Assembly (NCBI GenBank): GCA_015222805.1
Contig: JADFVZ010000059.1
Coordinates: forward strand, 1-48,134
DNA length: 48,134 nt
Direction: 5' to 3'
Origin: Pseudomonadota bacterium
GTDB taxonomy: Bacteria; Pseudomonadota; Gammaproteobacteria; Xanthomonadales; SZUA-36
Part shown: positions 22,789-31,595 of the stretch, piece by piece
How positions within the stretch are numbered: position 1 is the first letter of the stretch
Layout: each line of letters opens with the position of its first letter
Notes under the pieces: generated by a model
What the model was told of the DNA's origin: nothing
Seen by the model: only the letters and a program-made list of their open reading frames with translations
Database searches by the model: none
Program-made: the position numbers and the translations under genes

Positions 22789-25603
22789 TGTCATGTTCCT
22801 TATCGTACTCTTTAAGCAGGGCAGAAAAATCATCCGGCAACTGATGACTCTCAAGTGGTCTCAGCATGGCATCCAGCGACGGCAGTGAAGCGGCTATGGG
22901 AATAACATAATCTGTGAGAGCCAGGATAACAGGGCTATCGCGATACTCCCGGCGCTGACTCAGTTCGAGTACTGCAATACACGATTCCTCCACTTCACCC
23001 ACGCATTCAAACGGTTTGTGTCCTTCAAAACCACAAAGCTGGGCAAAACCTTCGACCTGCCCGCCATCTGCGAACATGTCGCGACCAATTATTTCGCTTA
23101 CCTTAGTTCGCGGTAGCCACAACGATAGCATCAGGCTGGCAAAACGGCATTTCGGGCAGTCACCGCACCAGCGGCCACCAATACGGGAGCCCTGCAGGTG
23201 AAAGTTGCGGTTACAACTGGAAAATGTGTCGAAGTACTGTGGGTGCCGGCTGAATTTGTTAACGATAGCCAGTTCCCGCCAGGGCCGCAGCAGTGAAAAA
23301 CAGGCGGGTTGATCGGCAACCCGAGATTGCAGCAGTGACTGGAAGCGCTGTTCGTAATCCAGGCCTTTACTGTATTGATGATTTACATCATCACCATTCT
23401 CGGTGGTCAAATTAGGTGAACTGGCAGACGCTTCGTTGGCAAATATCACATTACTGAAACTGCCAAGCAAGGCCTGGCAAACCAGGATGGCCGCATTGAT
23501 AGCAGTGACAGGAACATGCCCGTTCCAGGCGCCTGCAGCATTCATCTGTTGTAATTCGGGTGCTAGCCTCCGGCCCACGCGAATAAATGGCGCGCCGGTA
23601 AGTTTCGCCGTTTGTTGTATAAGTTCTGAAGAACCAACCGCAACAGTAGTGAAAGTACGACCCAGGGACTTCAGCATTTCAGCGGCAACCAGTGAGTCTT
23701 TTCCACCACCCATGGCCACCAGGTCCTGACTGGTTGTACTGGCTACCAGCTGTGCTTCAAGCTGGAGTAATCCATTAAATTCAAAATTGAGCCGCGGCTT
23801 TAAATCAAGCGAATTTCGATGCGCAAATTCTGCCAGGCCATGTTGGTAAAGATGAACTAAAAAGCCTTCAAGCGCTGTGTCTTCAGTCAAAGTATCAACC
23901 GCCAGCCGGGCGGGTATTCCCGCTTTGTAGTAACTCACCCCGGCAATCAGATGGAGGATGTGCAGGGCATTAAAAAATGCCTGTTCGGTAGTGGCATCTG
24001 CAAACACCACCCCCTTAGTCCCGCTGTGAAAGTGGATTGTTTCAATAAATTCAGCTTGCTCGTCAAAATAATAACCGAGCCTGGCAATACCTGTTTCCGG
24101 ATCAAATTCACAGCGGCTGAAATGAAACACTTCCGCTTCCCGTGGATCATATGCCAGCTGTTGCCTGTCAGCCTGCAAGGCCGTCCAGGGTGGCCCGAAT
24201 ACCGCTAGATCTGGTACTGCCGATTCAATCAGCTGTTTGTGCATGGCAAGTAAATAAGCATGGCTGTCTGCTTCCGGTACCAACAGGGTACAGGCTATAT
24301 CATTGGCTGAAACCGAGACCATCAGTAAACGGCTTTGGCTAAACTCACCCATGGCAGCAGTAATCGCCTCAAGACGGGTGCGGATGCCCCGACCGACTAC
24401 CGTTAATGCCGTCGCTGGAGGCAAAACCGTCAGCTTGCAAAGCGGGCTTAATGCCGTTGATAAACGCGATAACAGTTCGTCATCCAGGCGATTGTCCGGC
24501 TGGTGCAGGCTTACCGTCGTGGTCGTCTCGGAAGTTGCCACCTGCTCTATTGCCAGACCGTGTTCGGTAAATACGGCAAAGACCTGTGCCAGGAAGCCCA
24601 CCTGGCGATTCTGATCCCGGTTTTCCAACAGCAAGGCAAGCATTTTTTCCCGTGTACTAATGGATTTTACCGGTTGACTCGAAAGTGCTGAACGCTGCGA
24701 CTCACAAATACTGGTGCCGATTAAATCAATCGATCCGGTCTGGCGCATCCGGATTTTTAGCCCATGGTCCTGGGCACAACGAATAGCCCGAGGGTGAATA
24801 ACCCCGGCACCGGCGGCAGCAATTTCAAGGGCTTCGGCATAGTCCAGCCCCAACAATAAACGTGCGCTGTCACACAGATGCGGGTTGGCACTGAAGACTC
24901 CGGGCACATCGGAGTAAATCTCAACCCCTTCAGCACCCAGTCCTGCCGCCATTAAGATCGCTGAAATATCTGAACCGCCACGCCCCAGCAGGCAGACATC
25001 ACCCGTACTTGACCCGGCTAAAAAGCCCTGGGTAATAAGTAAGGGAGTTTCAGGGGAAAACAAATCAGCAGTACACCCCTTGCCAGCCACCGCATCTGTT
25101 TGTAAATAGCCCCGCCAGTCACCTTTAGCTGGTTGCGGACAGGTCAACAACTCAACTGCCGCTTGCCAGCGAACAGGTAATGACTGTTGCTGTAGCCAGT
25201 GATGACCCAGGCGGGTACTCAGCAACTCACCAAGCGAAAGTATTTTCGCGTGTACAGCCGCTGAAACATCACCATCAAGCCAGGCTCGTAATTGTTCGAG
25301 TGCCGGTTCCAGCTCGACGGAAAAATCAATACCGAGTTCAGCCGCCAGTTGTTGATGACTGTCCCGCAATGCTTCCAGTAGTTCTTTTATAGTCAGTGAA
25401 TCTTGTTTCCGGCTGGCAGCAACCATAGATTCAAGTAGATCGGTACAACCGGTGATTGCCGAACAAACCAGTAATATCCGCTGCCCCTGATCCAGCCGTT
25501 GCCGGCAGAGGTCAGCAATAAACTGCCACTGTTGAGCCCCGGCCACTGAGGTGCCGCCGAATTTTAAGACCTGAAGGTCAGCATGAATTGCAGTCTGGGA
25601 CAT
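22775..25603 (-). CDS. Fusion: aspartate kinase (residues 1-475) with MurL-type glutamate epimerase (about 480-942)
   Basis: A single 942-codon frame. The N-terminal part is an aspartate kinase with intact motifs: KFGGTSVAG (14-22), SLGELLSTRL (123-132), GRGGSDISA (207-215) and YSDVPGVFSANP (230-241), followed by two ACT-like regulatory domains (about 320-475). The C-terminal part matches UDP-MurNAc-L-Ala-L-Glu epimerase (MurL): start EVFHFSRCEFDPETG (491-505), ATP-pyrophosphatase loop GGGKDS (632-637), and four Cys (C797, C813, C816, C819; RWCGDCPKCRF) that resemble the zinc site of QueC-like enzymes. MurL uses ATP, releasing AMP and PPi, to invert the terminal Glu. The aspartate kinase begins the pathway to diaminopimelate and lysine. 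No internal stop or frameshift is seen. The overlapping downstream gene is a MurD-type ligase. Confidence 0.88.
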   Translation of the reverse strand: MSQTAIHADLQVLKFGGTSVAGAQQWQFIADLCRQRLDQGQRILLVCSAITGCTDLLESMVAASRKQDSLTIKELLEALRDSHQQLAAELGIDFSVELEPALEQLRAWLDGDVSAAVHAKILSLGELLSTRLGHHWLQQQSLPVRWQAAVELLTCPQPAKGDWRGYLQTDAVAGKGCTADLFSPETPLLITQGFLAGSSTGDVCLLGRGGSDISAILMAAGLGAEGVEIYSDVPGVFSANPHLCDSARLLLGLDYAEALEIAAAGAGVIHPRAIRCAQDHGLKIRMRQTGSIDLIGTSICESQRSALSSQPVKSISTREKMLALLLENRDQNRQVGFLAQVFAVFTEHGLAIEQVATSETTTTVSLHQPDNRLDDELLSRLSTALSPLCKLTVLPPATALTVVGRGIRTRLEAITAAMGEFSQSRLLMVSVSANDIACTLLVPEADSHAYLLAMHKQLIESAVPDLAVFGPPWTALQADRQQLAYDPREAEVFHFSRCEFDPETGIARLGYYFDEQAEFIETIHFHSGTKGVVFADATTEQAFFNALHILHLIAGVSYYKAGIPARLAVDTLTEDTALEGFLVHLYQHGLAEFAHRNSLDLKPRLNFEFNGLLQLEAQLVASTTSQDLVAMGGGKDSLVAAEMLKSLGRTFTTVAVGSSELIQQTAKLTGAPFIRVGRRLAPELQQMNAAGAWNGHVPVTAINAAILVCQALLGSFSNVIFANEASASSPNLTTENGDDVNHQYSKGLDYEQRFQSLLQSRVADQPACFSLLRPWRELAIVNKFSRHPQYFDTFSSCNRNFHLQGSRIGGRWCGDCPKCRFASLMLSLWLPRTKVSEIIGRDMFADGGQVEGFAQLCGFEGHKPFECVGEVEESCIAVLELSQRREYRDSPVILALTDYVIPIAASLPSLDAMLRPLESHQLPDDFSALLKEYDKEHDNETG

Positions 25604-25747
25604 GTTACAAATTAAACCGGATTAGTTATGCAGATGGATTATACAGCCAGCACCACTGCAAAGTATCCAGATGAAACGAATCGTCAGGAAATTGCCAGAA
25701 TCGCCCACAGCCTGATTTCAATGAATGAGTTTCGCTATACTACGTCT

Positions 25748-26854
25748 ATGCGCAGTAACAATATTAAATACCTGCCGGAAATTGATCACCTCCGGGCCTA
25801 TGCGGCTTTACTGATTATTTTTTATCATGGGCTGCATCTTTTCGGCTGGAAATTCCGTTTTAACACCCCTTTTGATTTTAGCGAATGGCCACAAAAACTA
25901 AATCCCATCCAGGCGTTCCTGCTGGAAGGCCATACTGCGGTGGCTTTCTTTATGGTCCTGAGTGGTTTTATTTTTACCCTGGGTTGTTACCGGCACAAGA
26001 TTTCTTATCGGGGTTTTATCCGTAACCGTTTCCTGCGCACCTACCCTCTTTTCCTGTTTATGCTGATTTTGGGTCTCAGCGTTTTTCCGGATCACTTCAA
26101 CTGGACAGGACTGTTTAAAACCATATTCTTTCTCGGCAATTATCCGGGGGCACTGTCACTAGGCTCTTTCTCGGCGATGTTCTGGGCTATCGCCATTGAG
26201 TGGCAATTTTACCTGCTGTTTCCGCTGTTGCTGTGGCTGCTCAACCGCTACGGAATCCCTGCATTACTGATTTTAATTTCCCTGATGGTACTGCTTCGCC
26301 TAGGTTTGCTATTACAGGGGCAGGATATGCAGCTGTTTACGTATATGACTATCTGGGGGCGCCTGGATCAATTCCTGATTGGGATGCTTGCAGCTGTTTA
26401 TTATAAAACCCGTTTCCACCCCGGTCGCGGCTGGGACTGGATGATGCTGGCATCAGTTGTTTTACTGACAGCCAGCCTTACCATCTATAACCACCTGGGC
26501 GGTTGGGTTTCCCATGGTGGCTGGAAATTCATCTGGCCCACCTGGGAAGGGCTGGTCTGGGGCCTGCTGATCATCAGTTATTGTTCTGTCGCCCGGCACA
26601 CACCTGTATTTTTATCCAGGGGTTTGGCAGCCATCGGCACCATCAGTTACTCGCTCTACCTGATTCATTATTTAATCATCAATGAATTAATTACCCGGGA
26701 GTGGCTGCTGAGTATCAGCCCGGCACCCATGTGGAATGCACTGGCAAACACGATATTAATTGCCTTACCGCTGACCCTGTTAGTATCCGCATTCACTTAT
26801 CGCTGGATTGAAAAACCCTTTTTGAGCAAACGCGGAAAATACCGCAGCAATTGA
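25748..26854 (+). CDS. Acyltransferase 3 (OafA/YrhL-like) membrane protein
   Basis: A 368-residue protein with about ten membrane segments. The start YLPEIDHLRAYAALLIIFYHG, split as PEIDHLRAYAALLI and FYHG (catalytic His region), and HTAVAFFMVLSGFIFTLG are hallmarks of the acyltransferase-3 family, which transfers acyl (often O-acetyl) groups to surface polysaccharides or other exported substrates. SYSLYLIHY near the end is also typical. The ATG at 25748 gives the family-like start; the frame is open from an ATG at 25628, which would add 40 unconserved residues and leave only 24 bases to the divergent kinase-epimerase gene. A link to the rhamnose/mannose genes 10 kb away is possible but not shown. 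Confidence 0.85.
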   Translation: MRSNNIKYLPEIDHLRAYAALLIIFYHGLHLFGWKFRFNTPFDFSEWPQKLNPIQAFLLEGHTAVAFFMVLSGFIFTLGCYRHKISYRGFIRNRFLRTYPLFLFMLILGLSVFPDHFNWTGLFKTIFFLGNYPGALSLGSFSAMFWAIAIEWQFYLLFPLLLWLLNRYGIPALLILISLMVLLRLGLLLQGQDMQLFTYMTIWGRLDQFLIGMLAAVYYKTRFHPGRGWDWMMLASVVLLTASLTIYNHLGGWVSHGGWKFIWPTWEGLVWGLLIISYCSVARHTPVFLSRGLAAIGTISYSLYLIHYLIINELITREWLLSISPAPMWNALANTILIALPLTLLVSAFTYRWIEKPFLSKRGKYRSN

Positions 26855-26872
26855 GCCTTCCACTGCTGCAGA

Positions 26873-29083
26873 TTAAATGTCAAACAGATAGCTGTACTTA
26901 ATAATCAGCTCCCTGCCTTTTGGCAGTGCGCCATCGACACGTTCATCGATTTCATTGTAGACCAGGTAGAAGCCGGTATTGGCTGTACGCAGCCAGGAGA
27001 AACGCAGGTTGGTACCGAAGACTTCACTCTCATCATTGTACTGAACCAATGCCTGTAGCAGGATTTTTGGGGTGAATGAATAGGATAGCCTGAGCTGGCT
27101 GAGCAGCACTGAAAACTGTCCGCCGGGAAGGTCAAAATCATTATAGTTAAGCGATAAACTTGAGCTGAATTTATCCCCTATACGATAATCAATACCGGGC
27201 GAAAAACTGAATCGATCACCGCCGAACCTGCCGCCAATGGTGGTGCGGGCATTAAACGACAGGGGTGCGGAGCGGTCGGTAGTAAAATAGAACTGCACTT
27301 CGGAGTGATCATAAGATCCGGCTTCAACCACTACTCCGTCAATTATTTCAAAGGGATCTTTAATCCCATCATGGGTCATATTAAATCCGGTATGGAATTC
27401 ATAGCCGTTTTTCCACTCCCAGTGAATATCGGTATGCAGAAATCCGGTTTCCTGGAAATCGTCAAAATCCCAATACCCCCGATAGCTGGCATGCGGACGG
27501 ATTTCAAGCAGGCCCCAAAGATCATCCGGGCGGATGCGGCGCATACTGAATGCAGAAAATTTTCGGTATTCAGAGCGACTCAAAAACCCGACTTCCGGAT
27601 TAAAGTTTCCACCAACCTCGGTGTACTCAATGCTATGTGCCCATTTCGCGGAATCATAGCTGCCCTGCAGGGAATAGGCGTGATCATCGCCATCAAGTCC
27701 GGGCGTATCTGTCATTGCTGCCCAGGCCTCAAGCAATGTGAATTCGCCAATACCCCAGCGGCCATCAATACCATAAGTGGTATTCTTGTCATCGGCGGCC
27801 GATACCAGTTCGGAACCATCGCCATTACGGTTAATAAATATTGCCCCGATAGAAGACCGGTTTGCCAGTTCCTGATTCACCCGGGCAACGCTAAACTGAT
27901 TGCCGGAAGTGGCATTCTCAACCTCATCAGCCCCCATATAGAGGAAGCCGACATTGGTATTACTGCCCATTTTCCCGGATACCCGCAGCCCACCCTCAAT
28001 GGGTATTAACTCACCGTCGCCGCCAATACCGATACGGCGACTGAAAAACAGCTCTACTTCCTGGCTGTTGCCCACCTTGAACTGCCCGGCATTTTCGAGG
28101 AAGAAAGGGCGTTTTTCCGGAAAAAACAGATTAAAGCGGTCGAGGTTAATCTGCTGCTCATCTGCTTCAACCTGGGCGAAATCTGTATTGTAGGTGGCGT
28201 CAAGGGTAAGGCTGGGTGTAAGTGAATACTTGAGGTCAAAACCAAATTCCTGGTCGGACTCGGTTCCATTCAGTTCACCACCACGGCGGGCTTTTGCCAG
28301 CACATACGGGGTAATGGTCAGGTTGCGCTGCGCCGGCGGACTGATACTTTCTAAACTGCCGGCTTCAGATATCTTACTCAGGCCCCACTGGCGCGACAAC
28401 GGCGCCCAGTAAGCAACCTCGTTATTACGGCGTATATTACGCTGGAAGTTAATCCCCCATACCTGCTTGTCACCTTTTTTGTAGCGCAATGATTTGAAGG
28501 GTATCTTCATTTCAGCGGTCCAGCCGATCTCGGATATACGGGTCTGTACACTCCAACTGGCATCCCAGTTGAGGTTGTAGCCACCGTTAACCCCTTCTTT
28601 TACGACCTGGGCATCATATTCCAGCCCGGCGGGATTGGTTCCAAAGATATACCCGTTTTGCCGGTCCAGCAATCCGTCGATAATAACCCGGAAACTATCA
28701 GTTTCATCGAGGCTTGAGTCACGCCGGCTGTCAGTAACGATAATCCCATCGGGATTATCATCGTAGGCGATCAGGCCGATATACAATGCATCATCCAGGA
28801 AACCAATAAATACCTCAGTTTTCTGGGTTGCAGCAGCACCTTCATTCGGCTGGACCTGCCAGAATCCAGTGGCTGGAACAAGACCTTGCCAGGCCGAATC
28901 ATCGAGTACCTCGCCATCCAGAACCGGGGCAGCTTGCAGCTCGAATGCCTGCATTTCCGGGCGCTCCACAGGGGCTGTTTCTGCGCTTGCATTGAACGTA
29001 GCTAAAAGGATCAGGATGCTGGCTAGCAACCCATACCGGATTATAGAAACTGGGAATTGCCTTAACTGAAGAATTTGTTGCAT
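26873..29083 (-). CDS. DUF5916 outer-membrane protein with CBM9-like N-terminal domain
   Basis: A 736-residue exported protein with a signal peptide (cleavage after about residue 34, ASAETAP). Residues about 45-240 form a carbohydrate-binding-module-9-like domain, starting PVLDGEVLDDSAWQGL and including VFIGFLDDALYIGLIAYD. The rest (about 250-736) is DUF5916, with FFPEKRPFFLENAGQF as the best-known block and many alternating beta strands ending in ...KYSYLFDI, which fits an outer-membrane barrel with a terminal aromatic-rich strand. Function is unknown. It is a lone gene preceded by 141 bases and convergent with the acyltransferase gene (18 bases between stops). Confidence 0.85.
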   Translation of the reverse strand: MQQILQLRQFPVSIIRYGLLASILILLATFNASAETAPVERPEMQAFELQAAPVLDGEVLDDSAWQGLVPATGFWQVQPNEGAAATQKTEVFIGFLDDALYIGLIAYDDNPDGIIVTDSRRDSSLDETDSFRVIIDGLLDRQNGYIFGTNPAGLEYDAQVVKEGVNGGYNLNWDASWSVQTRISEIGWTAEMKIPFKSLRYKKGDKQVWGINFQRNIRRNNEVAYWAPLSRQWGLSKISEAGSLESISPPAQRNLTITPYVLAKARRGGELNGTESDQEFGFDLKYSLTPSLTLDATYNTDFAQVEADEQQINLDRFNLFFPEKRPFFLENAGQFKVGNSQEVELFFSRRIGIGGDGELIPIEGGLRVSGKMGSNTNVGFLYMGADEVENATSGNQFSVARVNQELANRSSIGAIFINRNGDGSELVSAADDKNTTYGIDGRWGIGEFTLLEAWAAMTDTPGLDGDDHAYSLQGSYDSAKWAHSIEYTEVGGNFNPEVGFLSRSEYRKFSAFSMRRIRPDDLWGLLEIRPHASYRGYWDFDDFQETGFLHTDIHWEWKNGYEFHTGFNMTHDGIKDPFEIIDGVVVEAGSYDHSEVQFYFTTDRSAPLSFNARTTIGGRFGGDRFSFSPGIDYRIGDKFSSSLSLNYNDFDLPGGQFSVLLSQLRLSYSFTPKILLQALVQYNDESEVFGTNLRFSWLRTANTGFYLVYNEIDERVDGALPKGRELIIKYSYLFDI

Positions 29084-29224
29084 AAATCACATATTGTCCT
29101 TGCCATCAAGGCAAGTTACCGGTTAACTGATTCTATTAGCGGAATGGTAATGCTACTAGTATGGCGATTTTTTTCGCTGACATAAGTCACAAAATAAAAA
29201 ATAAATTTCAAAACCCGCTAGCGG

Positions 29225-30922
29225 TCAGGGTTCAATGTTTTTTTCAGCCCTGACCTGTGAATAATAAGTATCCCTAAAACGCTCAATTGCTGCCGCATTT
29301 TCAGCTTGCCCGCTCAACAGTCGATTCATGGCTGCATCTGCAAGGGCGATACTGGCTTCAAGGTTTTCTGAAACCACAAGCCAGGCACCTTCGCGCTGCA
29401 AGTGTTTGCAATGTTCCAGATTGTGCCCGCGAGCAAGGATTTCCAGTTTCGGAAAAGTTCGGTGCAGGGAGGTCACAATCTGCTCGGTAGCCTTCAAATC
29501 ATCAACAGTAACAACCACTAGGCCGGCTTCGCCAACACCCAGGCTCTTGAGGACATCCGGCTGACGGGCATCCCCGTAGAAAACCGACCTGCCGGCAGCA
29601 CGTGCCTGCTTCAAAATAGCGGTGTCACAATCAACAGCAACGTACTCAAGGCCCCGGCTTTCAAGTATCTGTCCAACCCGGCGGCCAACCCGGCCAAAAC
29701 CGACAATCACCACCATTGCCGATAGTATTACCGTAGGCTCAATAGTCTCGCCTTCGGCCTTAGAACCACGCGCGGTGGCCAGGCGATAAGCTAAAGCGGC
29801 AAGCGGTGGTGTGGCCAGCATGCTGAGGATGACAATCACCAACAGCTGCTGAAACAGGACCTGCTCCAGCAACTCGACCTGAAAGGCCACCGCAAACAGC
29901 ACCAGGGCGAATTCACCGCTTTGTGCCAGCAACAGGGCAATCGCTTTAGCAATCCCGCCCCGGTGTCCAAAGAGCAGGGTTAACGGCCATAACAAGGCCG
30001 CTTTCAGGAATAACAAGCCTGCGACTAATGCCATGAAAAGCAGTGGCTGCACAAACAGCTGTGACAATTGCAGGGACATGCCCATGGACATAAAAAACAG
30101 TCCCAGCAATAAACCCCGGAAGGGCTGGATCTCAGCCATAATCTGATGACGGAATTCAGAATCAGCAACCAGCAGGCCGGCGACAAAGGCACCCATAGCC
30201 ATGGACAGGCCAATATGGGCCATTAATGCCGCCACACCCAGGACCAGCAGCATGGCTGAAGCGGTAAATACCTCAGATGAGCCATAGCGGGCAACCCGCT
30301 GGAGTATCGGCTGCAACAGGTAGCGACCCCCAATAATAATCAGGGCAAGAATCACCAGCGCTTCAATCAAAGCCAGCCCAAGATCCTTTTCGACACTCAT
30401 ATCCGTAGCTGAGAGCAAGGTGACCAAGGCCAGCAATGGTACAACTGCGAGATCCTGGAATAACAATATGGCAACCGATGACTGGCCGTAGCTGGAGCCC
30501 AGCATTTTCTGATCCTGCAATAGCTGTAGCACAAACGCGGTCGAGGAGAGCGCCATGGCCGGACCGATCAGGATGGCCGCACGAATATCAATTCCGAATA
30601 CACAATATGCCAGCGCTGTTATGGCAGCGCCGGTGATAAGCACCTGCAAGGCACCCAGGCCGAAGACCATCCGCCGCATTGCCCACAGCCTGGAGGGTTT
30701 TAGTTCTATCCCAATGACAAATAACAGCAATACAACCCCAAATTCTGCCAGGTGTGCAATTTCCGAACTGTTATCAATCAGGCCAAATACAGATGGGCCA
30801 ATGACAACACCAGCCAGCAGGAAACCGGGAACCGTTCCTAAACCGGATAAGCGGGCAAGCGGTACAGCAATTACTGCGGCAGCAAGGAGGACGAGTACAT
30901 CAGTGAGATAAGCCAGATCCAC
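29225..30922 (-). CDS. CPA2 family cation:proton antiporter with TrkA-N domain (KefB/KefC/YbaL-like)
   Basis: A 565-residue protein. The GTG at 30922 is one base after the nadD stop and gives the usual start DLAYLTDVLVLLAAAVI; a longer reading to 31039 overlaps nadD by 116 bases and is rejected. About 12 membrane segments cover residues 5-385; a TrkA-N nucleotide-binding domain follows (VVIVGFGRVGRRVG, then VDCD and GDARQPDVL). A TrkA-C domain is missing. Such proteins exchange K+ or Na+ for protons across the inner membrane and are gated by NAD(H) or, for KefC, glutathione adducts. Its place directly behind nadD, where rsfS is usual, is odd. Confidence 0.88.
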   Translation of the reverse strand: MDLAYLTDVLVLLAAAVIAVPLARLSGLGTVPGFLLAGVVIGPSVFGLIDNSSEIAHLAEFGVVLLLFVIGIELKPSRLWAMRRMVFGLGALQVLITGAAITALAYCVFGIDIRAAILIGPAMALSSTAFVLQLLQDQKMLGSSYGQSSVAILLFQDLAVVPLLALVTLLSATDMSVEKDLGLALIEALVILALIIIGGRYLLQPILQRVARYGSSEVFTASAMLLVLGVAALMAHIGLSMAMGAFVAGLLVADSEFRHQIMAEIQPFRGLLLGLFFMSMGMSLQLSQLFVQPLLFMALVAGLLFLKAALLWPLTLLFGHRGGIAKAIALLLAQSGEFALVLFAVAFQVELLEQVLFQQLLVIVILSMLATPPLAALAYRLATARGSKAEGETIEPTVILSAMVVIVGFGRVGRRVGQILESRGLEYVAVDCDTAILKQARAAGRSVFYGDARQPDVLKSLGVGEAGLVVVTVDDLKATEQIVTSLHRTFPKLEILARGHNLEHCKHLQREGAWLVVSENLEASIALADAAMNRLLSGQAENAAAIERFRDTYYSQVRAEKNIEP

Positions 30923-30923
30923 T

Positions 30924-31595
30924 TTATTTTTGTTTTGGCGGTAAAGGGTTTTGACGGTAAAGGCTATGGAAGCCGATATAACCAAGGATTCTATCCGGCA
31001 ACAGGAAGCGTGGTGAGCGGGCAGCGGCGACATCGCCACGTATAGCAGTAGATGAAATAGCCAGCTGGGTGACTTCCAGGTCGAGCAGCAAACCGGCTGG
31101 TGATTGGTACAGGTCGGTTACCTGCCCTGCCCTGCGCTCTCTGACGAAGTCTTCGAGCTCATGCGGAAAATTATCCGGTGATTCAGGACGAGTCATAACC
31201 ACTAGGTGGGCATAGTCAAACAATTCTTTCCATCGACACCAACTGGTAAGGCCATGGGCCGCATCCTGTCCCACAATCAAAATAATTGCAGTTTCCACCC
31301 CGGATTCTATACGTATTTCAGCCAGGGTATCGACCATATAGGACACACCGGAACGTCGGACCTCACGACTGTCAACGCTGATATCAGGGTGTTCGGCAAC
31401 CGCCAGGCGGAGCATAGCCAGACGATGTTCCGCAGTGGCATAGGTCTGGCTGCGGTGTGCGGGTTTACCGACAGGAAGCAGACGAAAATCTTCCAGGCCG
31501 AGTTTCTCCTTGGCTTCAGATGCAGCCCGCAGATGACCAAAATGAACGGGGTCAAAGGTACCACCGAAAAGGCCAATAGCAGGTCTTGTGTTCAT
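30924..31595 (-). CDS. nadD: Nicotinate-nucleotide adenylyltransferase
   Basis: A 223-residue NadD. The nucleotidyltransferase motif is GLFGGTFDPVHFGHLRAA (residues 8-25; the T/HxGH motif) and AISSTAIRG near the end is the SSTxIR motif. It adenylates nicotinate mononucleotide to deamido-NAD. Its start overlaps the end of holA by 4 bases. Gene order leuS-lptE-holA-nadD is the standard gammaproteobacterial one. Confidence 0.96.
   Translation of the reverse strand: MNTRPAIGLFGGTFDPVHFGHLRAASEAKEKLGLEDFRLLPVGKPAHRSQTYATAEHRLAMLRLAVAEHPDISVDSREVRRSGVSYMVDTLAEIRIESGVETAIILIVGQDAAHGLTSWCRWKELFDYAHLVVMTRPESPDNFPHELEDFVRERRAGQVTDLYQSPAGLLLDLEVTQLAISSTAIRGDVAAARSPRFLLPDRILGYIGFHSLYRQNPLPPKQK

Noticed and set aside
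23016-24691. Several plus-strand open frames opposite the kinase-epimerase gene
   Set aside because: They are shadows of the long minus-strand gene, which has intact family motifs throughout.
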